DNA of 64,000 bases from Salinicola sp. (GCA_002695065.1 NZNW01000006.1:1-64000); one strand, 5' to 3'; positions 23,352 to 33,310 are shown, counted from the stretch's first letter. A program made the numbers and translations. Notes: generated by a model from the sequence alone, not told the origin.

Positions 23352-23804
23352 ATGGATTGGATAGGGTTTAACGCCATTCCCCGGCAAGGAGCCAAAGCGT
23401 TGACTACTCCGTTCAATGAAGCCGTTCATAGTTTCCTGGCCCGTGCGACGTGTGCCTCCGCCGTCACCGCGTTCGCACTTCGCACTCTGACAACGCCATC
23501 AATTTCGTGTTTTTTGAAGCTGCTTCTGCTCCCACTATTGGCCATTGCTATTTACGCCATGGTTTCCAGTGTTACGGCGTTTGCCAAATCAGTCGTTCCA
23601 GTCCCCTCAACACCAAAACCACTCAAGCCCTTGCTGGAGTCAAAAGGGATGCAGGGCCTTCGGGATAACCTCCCCGCGTTCCTTCGCGAGCTACCCAGCC
23701 ACAAAAAATACGTGATAACCAAGATCGCCATTTACGCGATTGTGGAAATAGGCATGGTCTGGATGTTTGTGATGGCATTGGCCGCAATTGGGTTTGCCCA
23801 CTGA
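23352..23804 (+). CDS. Possible small membrane protein, opposite strand
   Basis: A 150-codon open frame with two hydrophobic segments (about residues 53-78 and 122-148) in a gap of the leftward tra cluster. No ribosome binding site is visible before the first ATG, and a shorter start (MVSSVTAF) is possible. Two convincing membrane helices and the absence of an opposite-strand gene argue it is real; the odd direction argues against. Confidence 0.4.
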   Translation: MDWIGFNAIPRQGAKALTTPFNEAVHSFLARATCASAVTAFALRTLTTPSISCFLKLLLLPLLAIAIYAMVSSVTAFAKSVVPVPSTPKPLKPLLESKGMQGLRDNLPAFLRELPSHKKYVITKIAIYAIVEIGMVWMFVMALAAIGFAH

Positions 23805-23819
23805 GGACCCGACAGCGGC

Positions 23820-24599
23820 CTAAGAACCCGCGCTCTTAATCCCCTGCACCAGCTTGTCGGCGGGCATATACCCCTCGCCCATCTCGCCATTCGGTAGCAC
23901 GATCGAGGGAGTTCCCTTCACCCCAAATTGCTGCCCCAGCGCAAAGCCTCTCGACACAGCCGCCGAGCAGCTCTCCGTCGGCGTGTCTTCCAGCGCTCGC
24001 CCCTGGAAAGCAGCGGTTATGGCGTCCTGGGGGGATGTCGAACACATCACCTGAGCCAGTTGACGTGCGCCTGGGGACTGGCTGCCCTCGCGAGGAAATG
24101 GCACGTAACGCACCTCGACGCCGGCAGCCGTCAACTGATCGATCTCTTGATGCAGCATTTGGCAATAGTGGCAGGTCGTATCGGTGAACACGGTGATCGT
24201 GCCGATCGACGCCCCTTGGGCCGGAAACACCACCGTCTCATTGGCATCCAGTTTGGATAGTTGAGCCAACCGCGCTTCCCGATCACTTTGCTCGGTCAGG
24301 TTGATCAGTCCCTGCGGGGCGTTATCAAAGAGACTGCCGAGCACCATGTAGCGTCCATCGGCATCACTGTAGACCGTATCGCCGTTCTTCAATCGCACCT
24401 CATAGATCGGTCCCTCGAGCGGCACAGAGCGCACCGAATCTGGCGTGAGGGTCTGGCCATTGATCGTGAGCGTCTTAAAGGACTCAGGGACAGCCGATGA
24501 CGATGCAGCGACCGGCGAACTCTCGTCGGCCACAGCCGACCCCATCAAGACCAGTGATAGCCCAACCCCCGCCAAGAGTGACTTAGCTAGACGTTTCAT
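23820..24599 (-). CDS. DsbC-like thiol:disulfide isomerase
   Basis: A 259-residue periplasmic protein: signal peptide (residues 1-24), N-terminal dimerisation domain (about 35-90; VYSDADGRYMVLGSLFD) and thioredoxin domain with the active site CHYC in TDTTCHYCQML (about 146) and the cis-Pro region VKGTPSIVLP. It would correct disulfides in Cys-rich transfer proteins such as the PFL_4710-type. The ATG at MKRLAKSL overlaps the upstream stop by 4 bp. Confidence 0.88.
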   Translation of the reverse strand: MKRLAKSLLAGVGLSLVLMGSAVADESSPVAASSSAVPESFKTLTINGQTLTPDSVRSVPLEGPIYEVRLKNGDTVYSDADGRYMVLGSLFDNAPQGLINLTEQSDREARLAQLSKLDANETVVFPAQGASIGTITVFTDTTCHYCQMLHQEIDQLTAAGVEVRYVPFPREGSQSPGARQLAQVMCSTSPQDAITAAFQGRALEDTPTESCSAAVSRGFALGQQFGVKGTPSIVLPNGEMGEGYMPADKLVQGIKSAGS

Positions 24600-25252
24600 T
24601 GCAGCGCCTCCAGGCATGACAAGGCGGCTTCGCCGCCATAGGTTTCCAGCGTCCAACACTCTCCCAGCGTGATCGCCGGAAGCGTCAACGCTTCCCGTAT
24701 GCTCAGCTGCCAGGCATCGTCTCGAGACCCGCTCTCGACCCTCGCCTGGCGAGTCGGGGAAACGCCCGTCGCCTGTAGCCGAGACACGCGGTTACGGCCA
24801 ATTTCCGGGGACTTCCCCGTCCCGGCGAATTCACTCAATGCCCACCAGTTGGCCACGTCCATGGAATAGGTCATGCCCGGTCCGCCACCAAACGTCAGGT
24901 CGAGTGTGTGCGTCACCTGAAAGCGCCCCGGCATCCGCTTCGTCACCTCCCCTGCCACCGCCCAGCGGAAGGTCACTTCGCCACGGTCGGTATCAGCCGG
25001 CAGCGCAATCAGCGCCCCCAGATGGCACGCCGCAGAGCCGCCCACGAAGTAGAGCCGGTTGGGATAGGGCTGGCGAATCGACCAACCGTCTGCTGGAGAG
25101 ATCGGGTCGTCACGCCAACTCACGGATACACTCAACGAGATGTCCTCGACGTCGATGCGGTCGAATGGATCCACCTGCAGGACCGGCAGCAAGTGGAGCG
25201 TGCGCTCCCGCGCATCAACGCGCACTGCGTCAGGGAGAGAGAGATCCTGCAT
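24596..25252 (-). CDS. ICE hypothetical protein
   Basis: A 218-residue protein without signal peptide or membrane segment, beta-rich and Trp-rich, with no motif I recognise. It overlaps its neighbours on both sides, lying between dsbC and a DUF2726-like gene in the transfer cluster, so it is probably translated with them. Function unknown. Confidence 0.7.
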   Translation of the reverse strand: MQDLSLPDAVRVDARERTLHLLPVLQVDPFDRIDVEDISLSVSVSWRDDPISPADGWSIRQPYPNRLYFVGGSAACHLGALIALPADTDRGEVTFRWAVAGEVTKRMPGRFQVTHTLDLTFGGGPGMTYSMDVANWWALSEFAGTGKSPEIGRNRVSRLQATGVSPTRQARVESGSRDDAWQLSIREALTLPAITLGECWTLETYGGEAALSCLEALQ

Positions 25253-25782
25253 CAGTCCGATCCTTCTGTATTCGAGCTAGCAAGATAGGGCGAAAGCTGC
25301 TGACGAATGTCGTCGACATCGAACCGCCCCTGCGCCGGAAAACGCAGGAGCGGCAGCTTCGCCGATGAAAAGGCTCGATCAATGAAACGATCGCGGCGCT
25401 TCCGATCGCCGCGCCGATGACTGCGGTCATCGAGCTCGATGACCAGGAGAATGCGTCCACCGCCCGGCTCACAGACCACCAGGTCGACGTGCTTTGAGCT
25501 GATCACCCGAAAATGACGCCACCAGCGTTGATCCCTCGCATGACGCTGGCGAAACGCGACGTCCAGGACGTCCGCGATACGGACTTTGCAGGCAAGGTAA
25601 TAATCGGCACCGATCGCACGCGAGACAGCTTGATAGAACGCCCGCTCCATGGGGGTGTTGAGCGTGTCTCGACGCTTGTACGGTAGCTTGATCTTGCCGC
25701 TCATCTGTCGCTTGAGCAGCCACAGGCCGCTGGCGACGAGCAGGGCAATCAACACACTCAGGGTGACTAGTTCAGTGATCAT
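25252..25782 (-). CDS. DUF2726-like nuclease-fold protein, membrane anchored
   Basis: A 176-residue protein with one N-terminal membrane helix (residues 5-24) and a DUF2726-type domain (KRRDTLNTPMERAFYQAV, then HVDLVVCEPGGGRILLVIELDD). The D...E(L)D arrangement resembles the PD-(D/E)XK nuclease fold, but catalysis is not proven. It is found in the tra cluster, overlapping the 257-residue membrane protein gene by 4 bp. Confidence 0.75.
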   Translation of the reverse strand: MITELVTLSVLIALLVASGLWLLKRQMSGKIKLPYKRRDTLNTPMERAFYQAVSRAIGADYYLACKVRIADVLDVAFRQRHARDQRWWRHFRVISSKHVDLVVCEPGGGRILLVIELDDRSHRRGDRKRRDRFIDRAFSSAKLPLLRFPAQGRFDVDDIRQQLSPYLASSNTEGSD

Positions 25783-26552
25783 GCGCTCTCTCCGTTTAGC
25801 TTCGGATCGGAGTAGAGCCTATCGCCTAGAGAAAACGCAAAGGCGGCGAAGAAGGCCAGCAACGGAAAGGCGGGAATGGATAACCACGGTGTTTGCACTG
25901 AGCACAGAGCCAACACGACCAGAGGTACGCTAATCGCCCAGGCTGGCACCAAAAGCCCCTGCAGAACCTGGCTGGCCTGCCAACACTGCTTGACGAGCCC
26001 GACCAGGGTCTGACGAGACGTCAAGACCAGGTAACCCGCTACCCAGGCCCATCGGCAGCAGACCAGCGAGGCCGCCATCATGAATAGCATCGCGGCATGC
26101 GCCTTGTGCCATGGCGCAAGCGTCACCGTGGAGAGCGGAGGTAGACCATCGTTCCCTGCGCCAGGGGGTAATGGCAGGCTGTCGCTATCACTCAGTCGCT
26201 GGGCCGGATCCGCCATCAACAGCAGCCCGAATAGCGCACCACCGATGGCCAGGAGCACCGCGCCCCAGGCACACCACAGCACCAACATCTGCCACAACGC
26301 TCGCAGGTCATTGAGCGTGGCCTGACGGGACGTGCGGACCTCACGGGTCAGCGCCGTCGCCCAGAGTTGCAGGAAAAACGCCACGGGTGGGAAGGCCCAC
26401 CAGAGTATGCTGGGGTGGAACTTGAGTACGGCACTGTAGAGTAGCGTCAGCGCCAAACCGATGGTGATCAAGACCGGTGCATGCAGCAGGATAGCGATCG
26501 CGCCCTTCGCGGTCGCTATCACGCTGACGCCAGGGAGCGGTCGCCCTCTCAT
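25779..26552 (-). CDS. ICE membrane protein of unknown function
   Basis: A 257-residue protein with about six hydrophobic segments (residues 18-45, 46-68, 85-112, 150-172, 195-215, 222-242). No domain recognised. It follows the VirB4/TraC gene with a 4-bp overlap, so it is made with the ATPase and is probably part of the inner-membrane channel or its assembly. Confidence 0.7.
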   Translation of the reverse strand: MRGRPLPGVSVIATAKGAIAILLHAPVLITIGLALTLLYSAVLKFHPSILWWAFPPVAFFLQLWATALTREVRTSRQATLNDLRALWQMLVLWCAWGAVLLAIGGALFGLLLMADPAQRLSDSDSLPLPPGAGNDGLPPLSTVTLAPWHKAHAAMLFMMAASLVCCRWAWVAGYLVLTSRQTLVGLVKQCWQASQVLQGLLVPAWAISVPLVVLALCSVQTPWLSIPAFPLLAFFAAFAFSLGDRLYSDPKLNGESA

Positions 26553-29473
26553 GCCGCATCGAGCCCACGGAGACGGTCGAGCTTCTCAGCGACCTTGATC
26601 GCCGCATCCAACTCACTGCAGTTGAACTCGCGCATGATCTCAGCCCGCTCGGCCTTCTCTTCCGGCTCCGTACCCGCCAGGGACAGGTAGAGACTCGGCG
26701 GCACCACACGAAACAGCGATTGAAGACGCCCCCCCAGTACCACGCCTTCGGTGTACTTCCCCGAGGCTTTGGTGGCCGATTCAACCATCAGCCGCTGATC
26801 CTCGGTCAGCGTCTTGAAGCGGCGCACTTCCTCGATCTCATTCGGCGGCATGTTGAGCAGCAGCCACCACTCCAGCATGTTGAGCATCTTGGCCGACACA
26901 TCCGGGAAGTCCTTGACGTTCTGGGTGGCGAGCCACAGCCAATGGTTGAGCTTGCGCCCCATCTTGGCGACACCGACCAGAAACGGTGCGAGCAATGGAT
27001 TGGCCGTCAGCAAGTGGCACTCGTCGATGACCTGAACGATCGGGCGGCCACTGTACTGATCGCGCTCCGCCATGGTGGTGATCATGTTGGTGATGGACAT
27101 GACCGAGAGCGCCAACTGCGCCTCGTAGCCCGGATTAGCGTAATGCGCCAGGTCGATGATCGTCACATCGCACTCCGGCCACGCGTCGCCCGGCTGGTTG
27201 AACACCTGGCCATCGAAGCCATCGCAGAACATGCCAATCCCCTCCCCCATCATGAACGCACGTTCGCGGCGCTTCTCCGGAATCGTCTCGTCCTGAGCGA
27301 TCTGCCGGAATGCCATACGCACATCCTGGGAGAGGCACTGACGCCCTTCGTCGTGGGCCTTCTCCGCCGCGATCATCACCGCATCGCGGACCATACGATT
27401 GTCGGCACGGCGGTAGTCGGCCTCCTCCTTGGGATCGCCACCGGTGATCATCAGTCGCGCCATCATCTCCATCTCGCCGAGAAGATCGCGCTCCACGTCC
27501 TCGTCCTCGTCTCCGGTGATCGGTCCCATGGCTTCGAGCAGATCATCCGGGGTCTGGGCCGGTTCATCGAACTCACCGTAGTCCTGGCGATCGCGCGCGG
27601 CTCGCTTGGCCAGGACGTCAGGATCCAGCAATCGGTGTGCGTCGGCGAACGGTGGCAAGCGGGTCTGGGAGCCCGGCGCGAGCTTGACCTTGTTGACCGA
27701 GAGTCCCATGCGCTCGAGATAATCGCCCAGCAGGCCGAAGCTGTTGCCCTTCTCGACGATGAACCAACGCGGGCGGCGCATGGCCGTGACCTGGGCGATG
27801 ATCGAGTTGAGCGTGGCGGACTTACCCGCCCCGGTCGGCCCGAACACGAACATGTGTGCATTCTGGGCGCGGTCGAGCTTGTTGAGCGGATCGAAGGTCA
27901 ATGTCTCACCACCCCGGTTGAAGAAGCTGATGCCAGGGTGCCCCGTGCCGCGATCACGGCCATACAGCGGTGCGAGGTTGGCCAGATGCTGAACGAAGTT
28001 GAAACGGGTGTACCAGCGATTCTTGCGATCGATCTCGGGATCGAAATTCATGGGGAGCCAGCGCAGATAGGTATTGAGACCTGCCACCTCGTTCTCCGGC
28101 TCCACCGGTTTCAGGTCTGCGGTACTCAGTTGCGTCGTCAGGTCCATGACCCGCTGACTCAGTTCGGCTTCATCGCGACCACTGACAAAAAATGCCAGGG
28201 CCGACTGATACATCTTGTGGTCCTTACCCAGAAATTTGCGGGCCTGCTGGCAGTCCTCTCGGACGTTCTCGGCCAGCACACTGTCCCCGACCGCTTTCTT
28301 GTGCAGCAGGTCGATATGACTTTCGAGCGGCTCCTGGGGAATGGCGACGATCGTCAGACAGGCTTCGACGCCCAGCGGTAGCACATCGAAGGTGGCGTTG
28401 CGAATGGCGTTTCGCCCGCGAGAGATTTCCGCCGTCAGGTGCCCGACCTTCGGCACCTTGCGGATCTCTTCAACCGGAATCACGCATTGCGGCTGGTCAT
28501 CGAAGAACCACAGCCCCGACTCGGCATCGGCGCGAGGCGAGCTCGCCAGCATGCCCTCGGCAAGGTCATAGGACCACAACGCATCATCGTCGCCGGGATA
28601 GTCGAAGATGTCGTAGAAGCGCTGCGGATCCTTGGGTGAGAACTTGGGGCACGGATTGAAGCGCGGCATCATCCAGCGATGAAAGTCACGACCGTCATAG
28701 CGACGCACGGGTAGCCCAGCACTGGCGAGTTTGGCCTCAAGTTTGCCGTAGACATGGTTGATCAAGTCTTCGGGGGAGAGACGACTACGGCGCTCTCCGA
28801 GTTTGGCCTTGCCGTTGCCCGCCCAGCGATAGAGCACTAGGCGCGTTCGCCGAGTCTGCCCTCGCCACGGCGTCTGGGTAATCACATCATCGACGAACAT
28901 GCCGCCGGGCTTGGAGATCGCCTTGAAATGCGCCTCCATGCTGGCCAGCCAGGCTTGGGTATATTCGGTCTCTCTGAGCTCGGCAGGAATCGATTCGCGA
29001 ATGCGTTCGAGATCCTCGCGGGGATCGGTATCGTCTTTGACGTAGAGCTGGACGACCCATTGGTTTTCGTCGAGCTCCGGCACGCTATCCTGGAGAGCCG
29101 ACTCGATCTGGTCGCGAATGGCTTCTAACGCTTCGGCGGAGCGCCCCTCCGAGGGCGCGGGTGTCACCTCCGCCACGACGCCGAGAGACAAACCATCCTC
29201 CAGCAGAAAACAACCGCTTTCGGGCAGGTACTCCACCCAAGGCAGTCGGCTGGCAAATGACGGCGCACGCTGATAGGACTCGCGGATATCTGCCATGGTA
29301 GGCGCCTTGCCACGAGGCAGCGACAACGGGCGTCCTGTCTCGTCAGTCAGCAACGTGCGCTCGTTGACGGCCTCATGGCGCGGACCATTGTCGTTGGCGG
29401 TTATCTGGCCGGTTCCCCCTACCTTGTCCTTGGACGGAAATAGCCCGTTCATAAAGGAATCGAATGCCGACAT
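26549..29473 (-). CDS. traC: Conjugative transfer ATPase, VirB4/TraC type (TIGR03744-like)
   Basis: A 974-residue ATPase that powers the type IV secretion channel. The N-terminal half is the VirB4-type CagE/TrbE domain; Walker A is GPTGAGKSAT near residues 546-555, and Walker B is QVIDECHLL near 815-825. Large size and an acidic insertion after the Walker A region (GPITGDEDEDVERDL) are typical of the PFL_4706-type ATPases. It begins one base into the lipoprotein stop codon region, so translation is coupled. Confidence 0.9.
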   Translation of the reverse strand: MSAFDSFMNGLFPSKDKVGGTGQITANDNGPRHEAVNERTLLTDETGRPLSLPRGKAPTMADIRESYQRAPSFASRLPWVEYLPESGCFLLEDGLSLGVVAEVTPAPSEGRSAEALEAIRDQIESALQDSVPELDENQWVVQLYVKDDTDPREDLERIRESIPAELRETEYTQAWLASMEAHFKAISKPGGMFVDDVITQTPWRGQTRRTRLVLYRWAGNGKAKLGERRSRLSPEDLINHVYGKLEAKLASAGLPVRRYDGRDFHRWMMPRFNPCPKFSPKDPQRFYDIFDYPGDDDALWSYDLAEGMLASSPRADAESGLWFFDDQPQCVIPVEEIRKVPKVGHLTAEISRGRNAIRNATFDVLPLGVEACLTIVAIPQEPLESHIDLLHKKAVGDSVLAENVREDCQQARKFLGKDHKMYQSALAFFVSGRDEAELSQRVMDLTTQLSTADLKPVEPENEVAGLNTYLRWLPMNFDPEIDRKNRWYTRFNFVQHLANLAPLYGRDRGTGHPGISFFNRGGETLTFDPLNKLDRAQNAHMFVFGPTGAGKSATLNSIIAQVTAMRRPRWFIVEKGNSFGLLGDYLERMGLSVNKVKLAPGSQTRLPPFADAHRLLDPDVLAKRAARDRQDYGEFDEPAQTPDDLLEAMGPITGDEDEDVERDLLGEMEMMARLMITGGDPKEEADYRRADNRMVRDAVMIAAEKAHDEGRQCLSQDVRMAFRQIAQDETIPEKRRERAFMMGEGIGMFCDGFDGQVFNQPGDAWPECDVTIIDLAHYANPGYEAQLALSVMSITNMITTMAERDQYSGRPIVQVIDECHLLTANPLLAPFLVGVAKMGRKLNHWLWLATQNVKDFPDVSAKMLNMLEWWLLLNMPPNEIEEVRRFKTLTEDQRLMVESATKASGKYTEGVVLGGRLQSLFRVVPPSLYLSLAGTEPEEKAERAEIMREFNCSELDAAIKVAEKLDRLRGLDAA

Positions 29474-29937
29474 CAGCGCGTCCTCCCAGCCGGTCGTGCG
29501 CTTTCACCGGGCATCGCGTATTGGGGCTGGCTGTAGAGCGGAAAGAGCGTGGAGTAGCCAGGGATCGGCACTTGCTCATCGCCGGCCAGATGCGGATAGA
29601 CAAACATCACCAGGTCGGGATTGGGCAGCCGCGAGAACTGACTGTGGATCTCGTTGGCCGCGTCACGGGTGTAGTGGGTACGCTCATCGACCATCTGACG
29701 ATCACCGATCGGACGGCGCAGTTGGCCCCGAGCTTCGGCCACGGATTGCTTGCCGGCGCTGCCGATCGCGCTACCGCCGCTCGAGGAGCCCTGTTCCCAC
29801 AACTGCTGCATGGTGACGTCCCCGTGCGGAAGCAGCTCATCCTTGGAGGTTGCGCAGCCCGAGAGCAAGACCAGGCCCAGCGCCATGGCCGCACTGACCT
29901 TAATCGAGCGCATGCTGGGTCGCGATTGACGTGTCAT
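29473..29937 (-). CDS. ICE lipoprotein, TIGR03751-like (VirB7/TraV role)
   Basis: A 154-residue lipoprotein: signal sequence with lipobox LLSGC (Cys near residue 26) and a mature part with GDVTMQQLWEQG and LFPLYSQPQYAMPGE. The ATG at MTRQSRP has GGGAGGAAGG upstream; earlier in-frame starts would add 36 residues that are not signal-like. It probably anchors the outer-membrane part of the channel. It overlaps the TraB-type gene by 38 bp. Confidence 0.82.
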   Translation of the reverse strand: MTRQSRPSMRSIKVSAAMALGLVLLSGCATSKDELLPHGDVTMQQLWEQGSSSGGSAIGSAGKQSVAEARGQLRRPIGDRQMVDERTHYTRDAANEIHSQFSRLPNPDLVMFVYPHLAGDEQVPIPGYSTLFPLYSQPQYAMPGESARPAGRTR

Positions 29938-31372
29938 AGCGCACCTTCCTCCCCTCGGTTTCATAATCGATCGGCAACTGCTTGTTAATATGAATGGCCA
30001 CGGTCTTACCGGGCGGCACATAGACGGCGGCAAAGGCTTCGCCATAGAGCTTGTTGACCCAATCGCTCATGTCGTTAACGCCCTGCGTCAGGATCTGGTC
30101 GACGGCCTGGGAGCCCGATACCGCCTGGGAGATCGTGCCATCGGCACCGATCGAGGTGACCGATCCGGAATCGTCGTCGGAGAGTAGCGAGGCCGCCCCG
30201 GCACCGGCCGCCGTCAGCAGGCTTTGGGTGCCCAGGTATTGCTGAGCGTTGGAACGACGCATGCCACTGATGCAGGGAATGCCGTATTGATCGCTGATCC
30301 AGCCAATGGAGTTTCCACCCCCGAAGGTCTGATCGTTTTGGTTGCTTCGGTTACTGGTGTTCTGATCGACGTCATCCGGGGTCGGCACCGTGCGAACCGT
30401 GCCGTCCTCGAAGACGAAGGTCATCGAACGGATATTTCCGCGCACACACGATAGGGTCCAATCCCCCGTCGCGGTGCCGCTGACCACAGCGGACTGCACC
30501 TCGGGTAGTTCGATCCCGTTGGCCGTCAGGTTGTCCTTGCCGATCACCACCTTGAAGGGATAGGGGTCGTTGACCGTGCCATCGACGGGCACCCGGCCCA
30601 GTAGCGCGGTCATGGCGAGAGAGCCCATCAGGGTAGAGTTTTCAGGGATGGTGTAGACCGGATCCACGGTGGAGGCATCAGGCTTGCCGGTCACGCGCGA
30701 CTCGACCGCATTGGCGGTGCGCGTCGCGGCATCCCCTACCGCCCCGCTCGCGGCCTTGAATGATGTCGGAAACGCCGGCCCCTCCTGTCGCTGGCCATAG
30801 CGGCCTTCCTCCTGACGGCGATCCATCGGTTCGACCCAGGCGAGATTGCTGCCACCGCTATAGGATCCACTCGGACCACCACCGCCTTCCAGACCCAGCC
30901 CAATCGGCAGGTCGTCATCTGCGGTATCGTTGGAAGACTCGGGCAACATCCGGTTAACCCGCTGCTCGATCCGCGACACCAGAGACTTCTCACTGCGCTC
31001 GCGCTCTTCCCGCGCGCGGCGGCGCTCTTCACGGATAGCGGCTTGCACGGCGCTATCCACATTGGTGGCCTTGTCGGCCAACCGAGAGTTCTCTTCAAGA
31101 AGCTGTTGACGCTGCGCCTCATCCCGCTCTTTTTGGGCTTCCCAGGCATTCATCTTGCCCACCAGGGTGGCCACCGTATCGCGGGGAGAGTCACCGCTGA
31201 TGCCCAGGGCATCCAGCTCTTCCTGAGAGAGCTGCCGCGTTGGATCAACAGGCGATTGCGACGAAGCACCGCCACTGTCTCCGCCGCTACAACTCTTGAG
31301 CAGCACCAGACCCACCACACACAGCAGCACGGGAACGCCAACCAGCAGCAGCTTGTTCCCCTTCAAAGTCAT
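29900..31372 (-). CDS. ICE transfer protein, PFL_4705 family (TraB/VirB10-like, TIGR03752)
   Basis: A 490-residue protein: N-terminal membrane anchor (residues 8-26), charged coiled-coil stretch (about 75-145), a Gly/Ser linker, and a C-terminal VirB10-type domain (KVVIGKDNLTANGIELPEV, DNAILS-like region, QYLGTQSLLTAAGAGAA, FAAVYVPPGKTVAIHI). It spans both membranes and links inner to outer channel parts. It overlaps genes on both sides. Confidence 0.85.
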   Translation of the reverse strand: MTLKGNKLLLVGVPVLLCVVGLVLLKSCSGGDSGGASSQSPVDPTRQLSQEELDALGISGDSPRDTVATLVGKMNAWEAQKERDEAQRQQLLEENSRLADKATNVDSAVQAAIREERRRAREERERSEKSLVSRIEQRVNRMLPESSNDTADDDLPIGLGLEGGGGPSGSYSGGSNLAWVEPMDRRQEEGRYGQRQEGPAFPTSFKAASGAVGDAATRTANAVESRVTGKPDASTVDPVYTIPENSTLMGSLAMTALLGRVPVDGTVNDPYPFKVVIGKDNLTANGIELPEVQSAVVSGTATGDWTLSCVRGNIRSMTFVFEDGTVRTVPTPDDVDQNTSNRSNQNDQTFGGGNSIGWISDQYGIPCISGMRRSNAQQYLGTQSLLTAAGAGAASLLSDDDSGSVTSIGADGTISQAVSGSQAVDQILTQGVNDMSDWVNKLYGEAFAAVYVPPGKTVAIHINKQLPIDYETEGRKVRYDTSIATQHALD

Positions 31373-32274
31373 GAGTCACCTCCCAGGCGAACGCCATCCT
31401 CAAACGAGGCAGAGAAGGCACTGCCTCCCTCATGCGACAGAGGCAGCGCCTTGGACAGGCTCCTCCCCCCCGTCCCGATGAAGGCCGTGGTGGTGTCCTC
31501 GAGACTGCCTCGACGCCCGAGTGTCGAATGCATGAAGGCAGCGCTATAGAGCTTGCCCTGCAACCAGCGTGGGTCGAGTTCGAAGGTGCGCGACGGATCG
31601 CGATTGGTGAGGCGCACCGCCGTGACTGTCCAGCCATTGAGTTTCCAGGCCGCCAATGGCGTCGCGCTCACCGGTAGCGACGGCAATAGGGATGGCATGC
31701 TGTCAGGCAGACGCATGGCGACCCGGTTGAGTCCGGGCACCGCCTCAATAGTCCGGGAGGGCGCGTAGAGGGACTGCGCCGCATAGCGAGTCAGAATGAC
31801 CGGGGGCGGTGTTCCCGACGCCGGTGCATCACCTTCATCCGCCTTTGGCTTCTCAACCCCACCAGTTGCGCCAGCTTGCGAGTCGGTAGCCCCCGCGTTT
31901 TGTTCCGGGATGACCACTTGAATCTCTTCATCGCTGGCCCCTGTCGTCTTGGCGGTGAGATCAAACAGCACCACCTCATTGGTCTCGACGTCCTGAATGC
32001 GCACACGCTGCGTATCGAATGCCTTGTCAGCCTTGAGGTAGATGGCCCCGCCGGCGCTCTGCACCCGAAGCACGGAGGGATCGGCGATCTCGGATGGCAA
32101 CCCGACCCGAACATTACGATCCAGCACGATCACGCGTTCCTGGCCGACAGGGAGATCGATGGGCAACGGTCGTCGATCCCAGTGCAATATCTCGACCGCC
32201 TGGGCCTGGGCGGCGACGAGTAGCAGTGACACACACACGCTGCCTCGCCAGATTTTTGTGGCCAATCCAGTCAT
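31369..32274 (-). CDS. ICE transfer protein, PFL_4704 family (TraK/VirB9-like, TIGR03749)
   Basis: A 301-residue periplasmic protein with a signal peptide (ending AQAQA near residue 26) and a secretin-like N-terminal part (VILDRNVRVGLP). Its ATG overlaps the upstream stop by 4 bp, which decides the start over a longer frame. It forms part of the outer-membrane core with the TraB-like and lipoprotein subunits. Confidence 0.83.
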   Translation of the reverse strand: MTGLATKIWRGSVCVSLLLVAAQAQAVEILHWDRRPLPIDLPVGQERVIVLDRNVRVGLPSEIADPSVLRVQSAGGAIYLKADKAFDTQRVRIQDVETNEVVLFDLTAKTTGASDEEIQVVIPEQNAGATDSQAGATGGVEKPKADEGDAPASGTPPPVILTRYAAQSLYAPSRTIEAVPGLNRVAMRLPDSMPSLLPSLPVSATPLAAWKLNGWTVTAVRLTNRDPSRTFELDPRWLQGKLYSAAFMHSTLGRRGSLEDTTTAFIGTGGRSLSKALPLSHEGGSAFSASFEDGVRLGGDS

Positions 32275-32924
32275 GAGTTCCCCTCCTGATCCGGGATTTC
32301 CAGGCGCTCGGTGGGGCGAGCCAGACAGTCGATTTTGAGCCCCCACTTGTTGTGCTGCGGATCATCGTCGGCGCGCACGACACGCAGCGGAAAACGCATA
32401 TAGACATCGCGAATGGACGTGCCTGAATAGGTCTCCTTGACGGCGAGATCGAGATTCACGATCCATTCGTCACGGGAGATGATCTCAACGGATCCCGGCC
32501 CCGTTGGCTCGTTGCTAAACCCTCGCCCTGGGATCTCGAAAATGCTGCGCTCACGCCCTTCGAGTTCATGGCGTTGATTTCGGTAGCGGTAATCCTCGTT
32601 GAGCTCGGCCTTGCACGACGGTGTCAGGAAGGGCTGATAGGCATACAGATTGCGGCGGTAGTCTTTCTGGCCATCGGTCGGCCAGCGATTGATCTGTTGC
32701 CACACGTAGGTGGTGAAGGCGTAAACCGATGATGGCGGCTTTTCCCACCACTTCTGGGTCGAGCCCGTTCTCAGGTCCGGCGGGATGGTGATCGTGAGAT
32801 CCTTGGGTGCTGCCTGCCAGCCATACCACATGGCTCCAGAGGCCACTGCCAGGACCGCGACAATGGCGCGTAGGGTCGAGATATGCGCGTCTCGCGCGGA
32901 CTGCGCGTTGCGATGACGACTCAT
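32271..32924 (-). CDS. ICE transfer protein, PFL_4703 family (TraE/VirB8-like, TIGR03746)
   Basis: A 217-residue protein with one N-terminal membrane helix (about 20-38) and a periplasmic VirB8/TraE-like domain (WVVNLDLAVKE-type strands, YMRFPLRVVRADDD). It overlaps both neighbours by 4 bp. It is an inner-membrane assembly factor of the channel. Confidence 0.83.
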   Translation of the reverse strand: MSRHRNAQSARDAHISTLRAIVAVLAVASGAMWYGWQAAPKDLTITIPPDLRTGSTQKWWEKPPSSVYAFTTYVWQQINRWPTDGQKDYRRNLYAYQPFLTPSCKAELNEDYRYRNQRHELEGRERSIFEIPGRGFSNEPTGPGSVEIISRDEWIVNLDLAVKETYSGTSIRDVYMRFPLRVVRADDDPQHNKWGLKIDCLARPTERLEIPDQEGNS

Positions 32925-33298
32925 CGAAGTCCTCCTTGGGGCCGCCGTTCTCGACCGATGCGATAGACGCTGGAACGGGTAATCAGTCGTTCGCCACCCA
33001 TCGAGATGCCACGGGAAGCTAACTTCCAGGAAATCTGGCGATACAGCAGGGAAGCTGGCCTGCCACGACGCAGGCGGCGCATGATTGTGCCGCCGGCCCC
33101 CAGCGCACAGGCCATCCCCAATACCGCAATGGAGGGAGCCAGGGCGGGCATCCCGAAGACGATGGCAACCGGAATCCCCACCACCAGAAACGAAAGGAAG
33201 CCCGTCCCCGCCATCAACATGACTTCACGCATCGTCATGCCTCGAAAAACCACCGGGGGATCGTTGATCCGCTTCGGGAGAAAATCGATGCTCGCCAT
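32921..33298 (-). CDS. Transfer region membrane protein, TIGR03750-like (TraL/VirB3 role)
   Basis: A 125-residue protein with a typical N-terminal PPVVFRGMTMREVMLM stretch followed by two adjacent membrane helices (about 28-75) and a basic C-terminal tail. It lies 12 bp after the pilin-like gene, the classic position of the VirB3/TraL homologue. Confidence 0.83.
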   Translation of the reverse strand: MASIDFLPKRINDPPVVFRGMTMREVMLMAGTGFLSFLVVGIPVAIVFGMPALAPSIAVLGMACALGAGGTIMRRLRRGRPASLLYRQISWKLASRGISMGGERLITRSSVYRIGRERRPQGGLR

Positions 33299-33310
33299 GG
33301 CCCCGTCCCG

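Noticed and set aside
26720-28381. Long open frame (553 codons) on the plus strand
   Set aside because: It is antisense to the VirB4/TraC ATPase, whose motifs are intact; a by-product of high GC.
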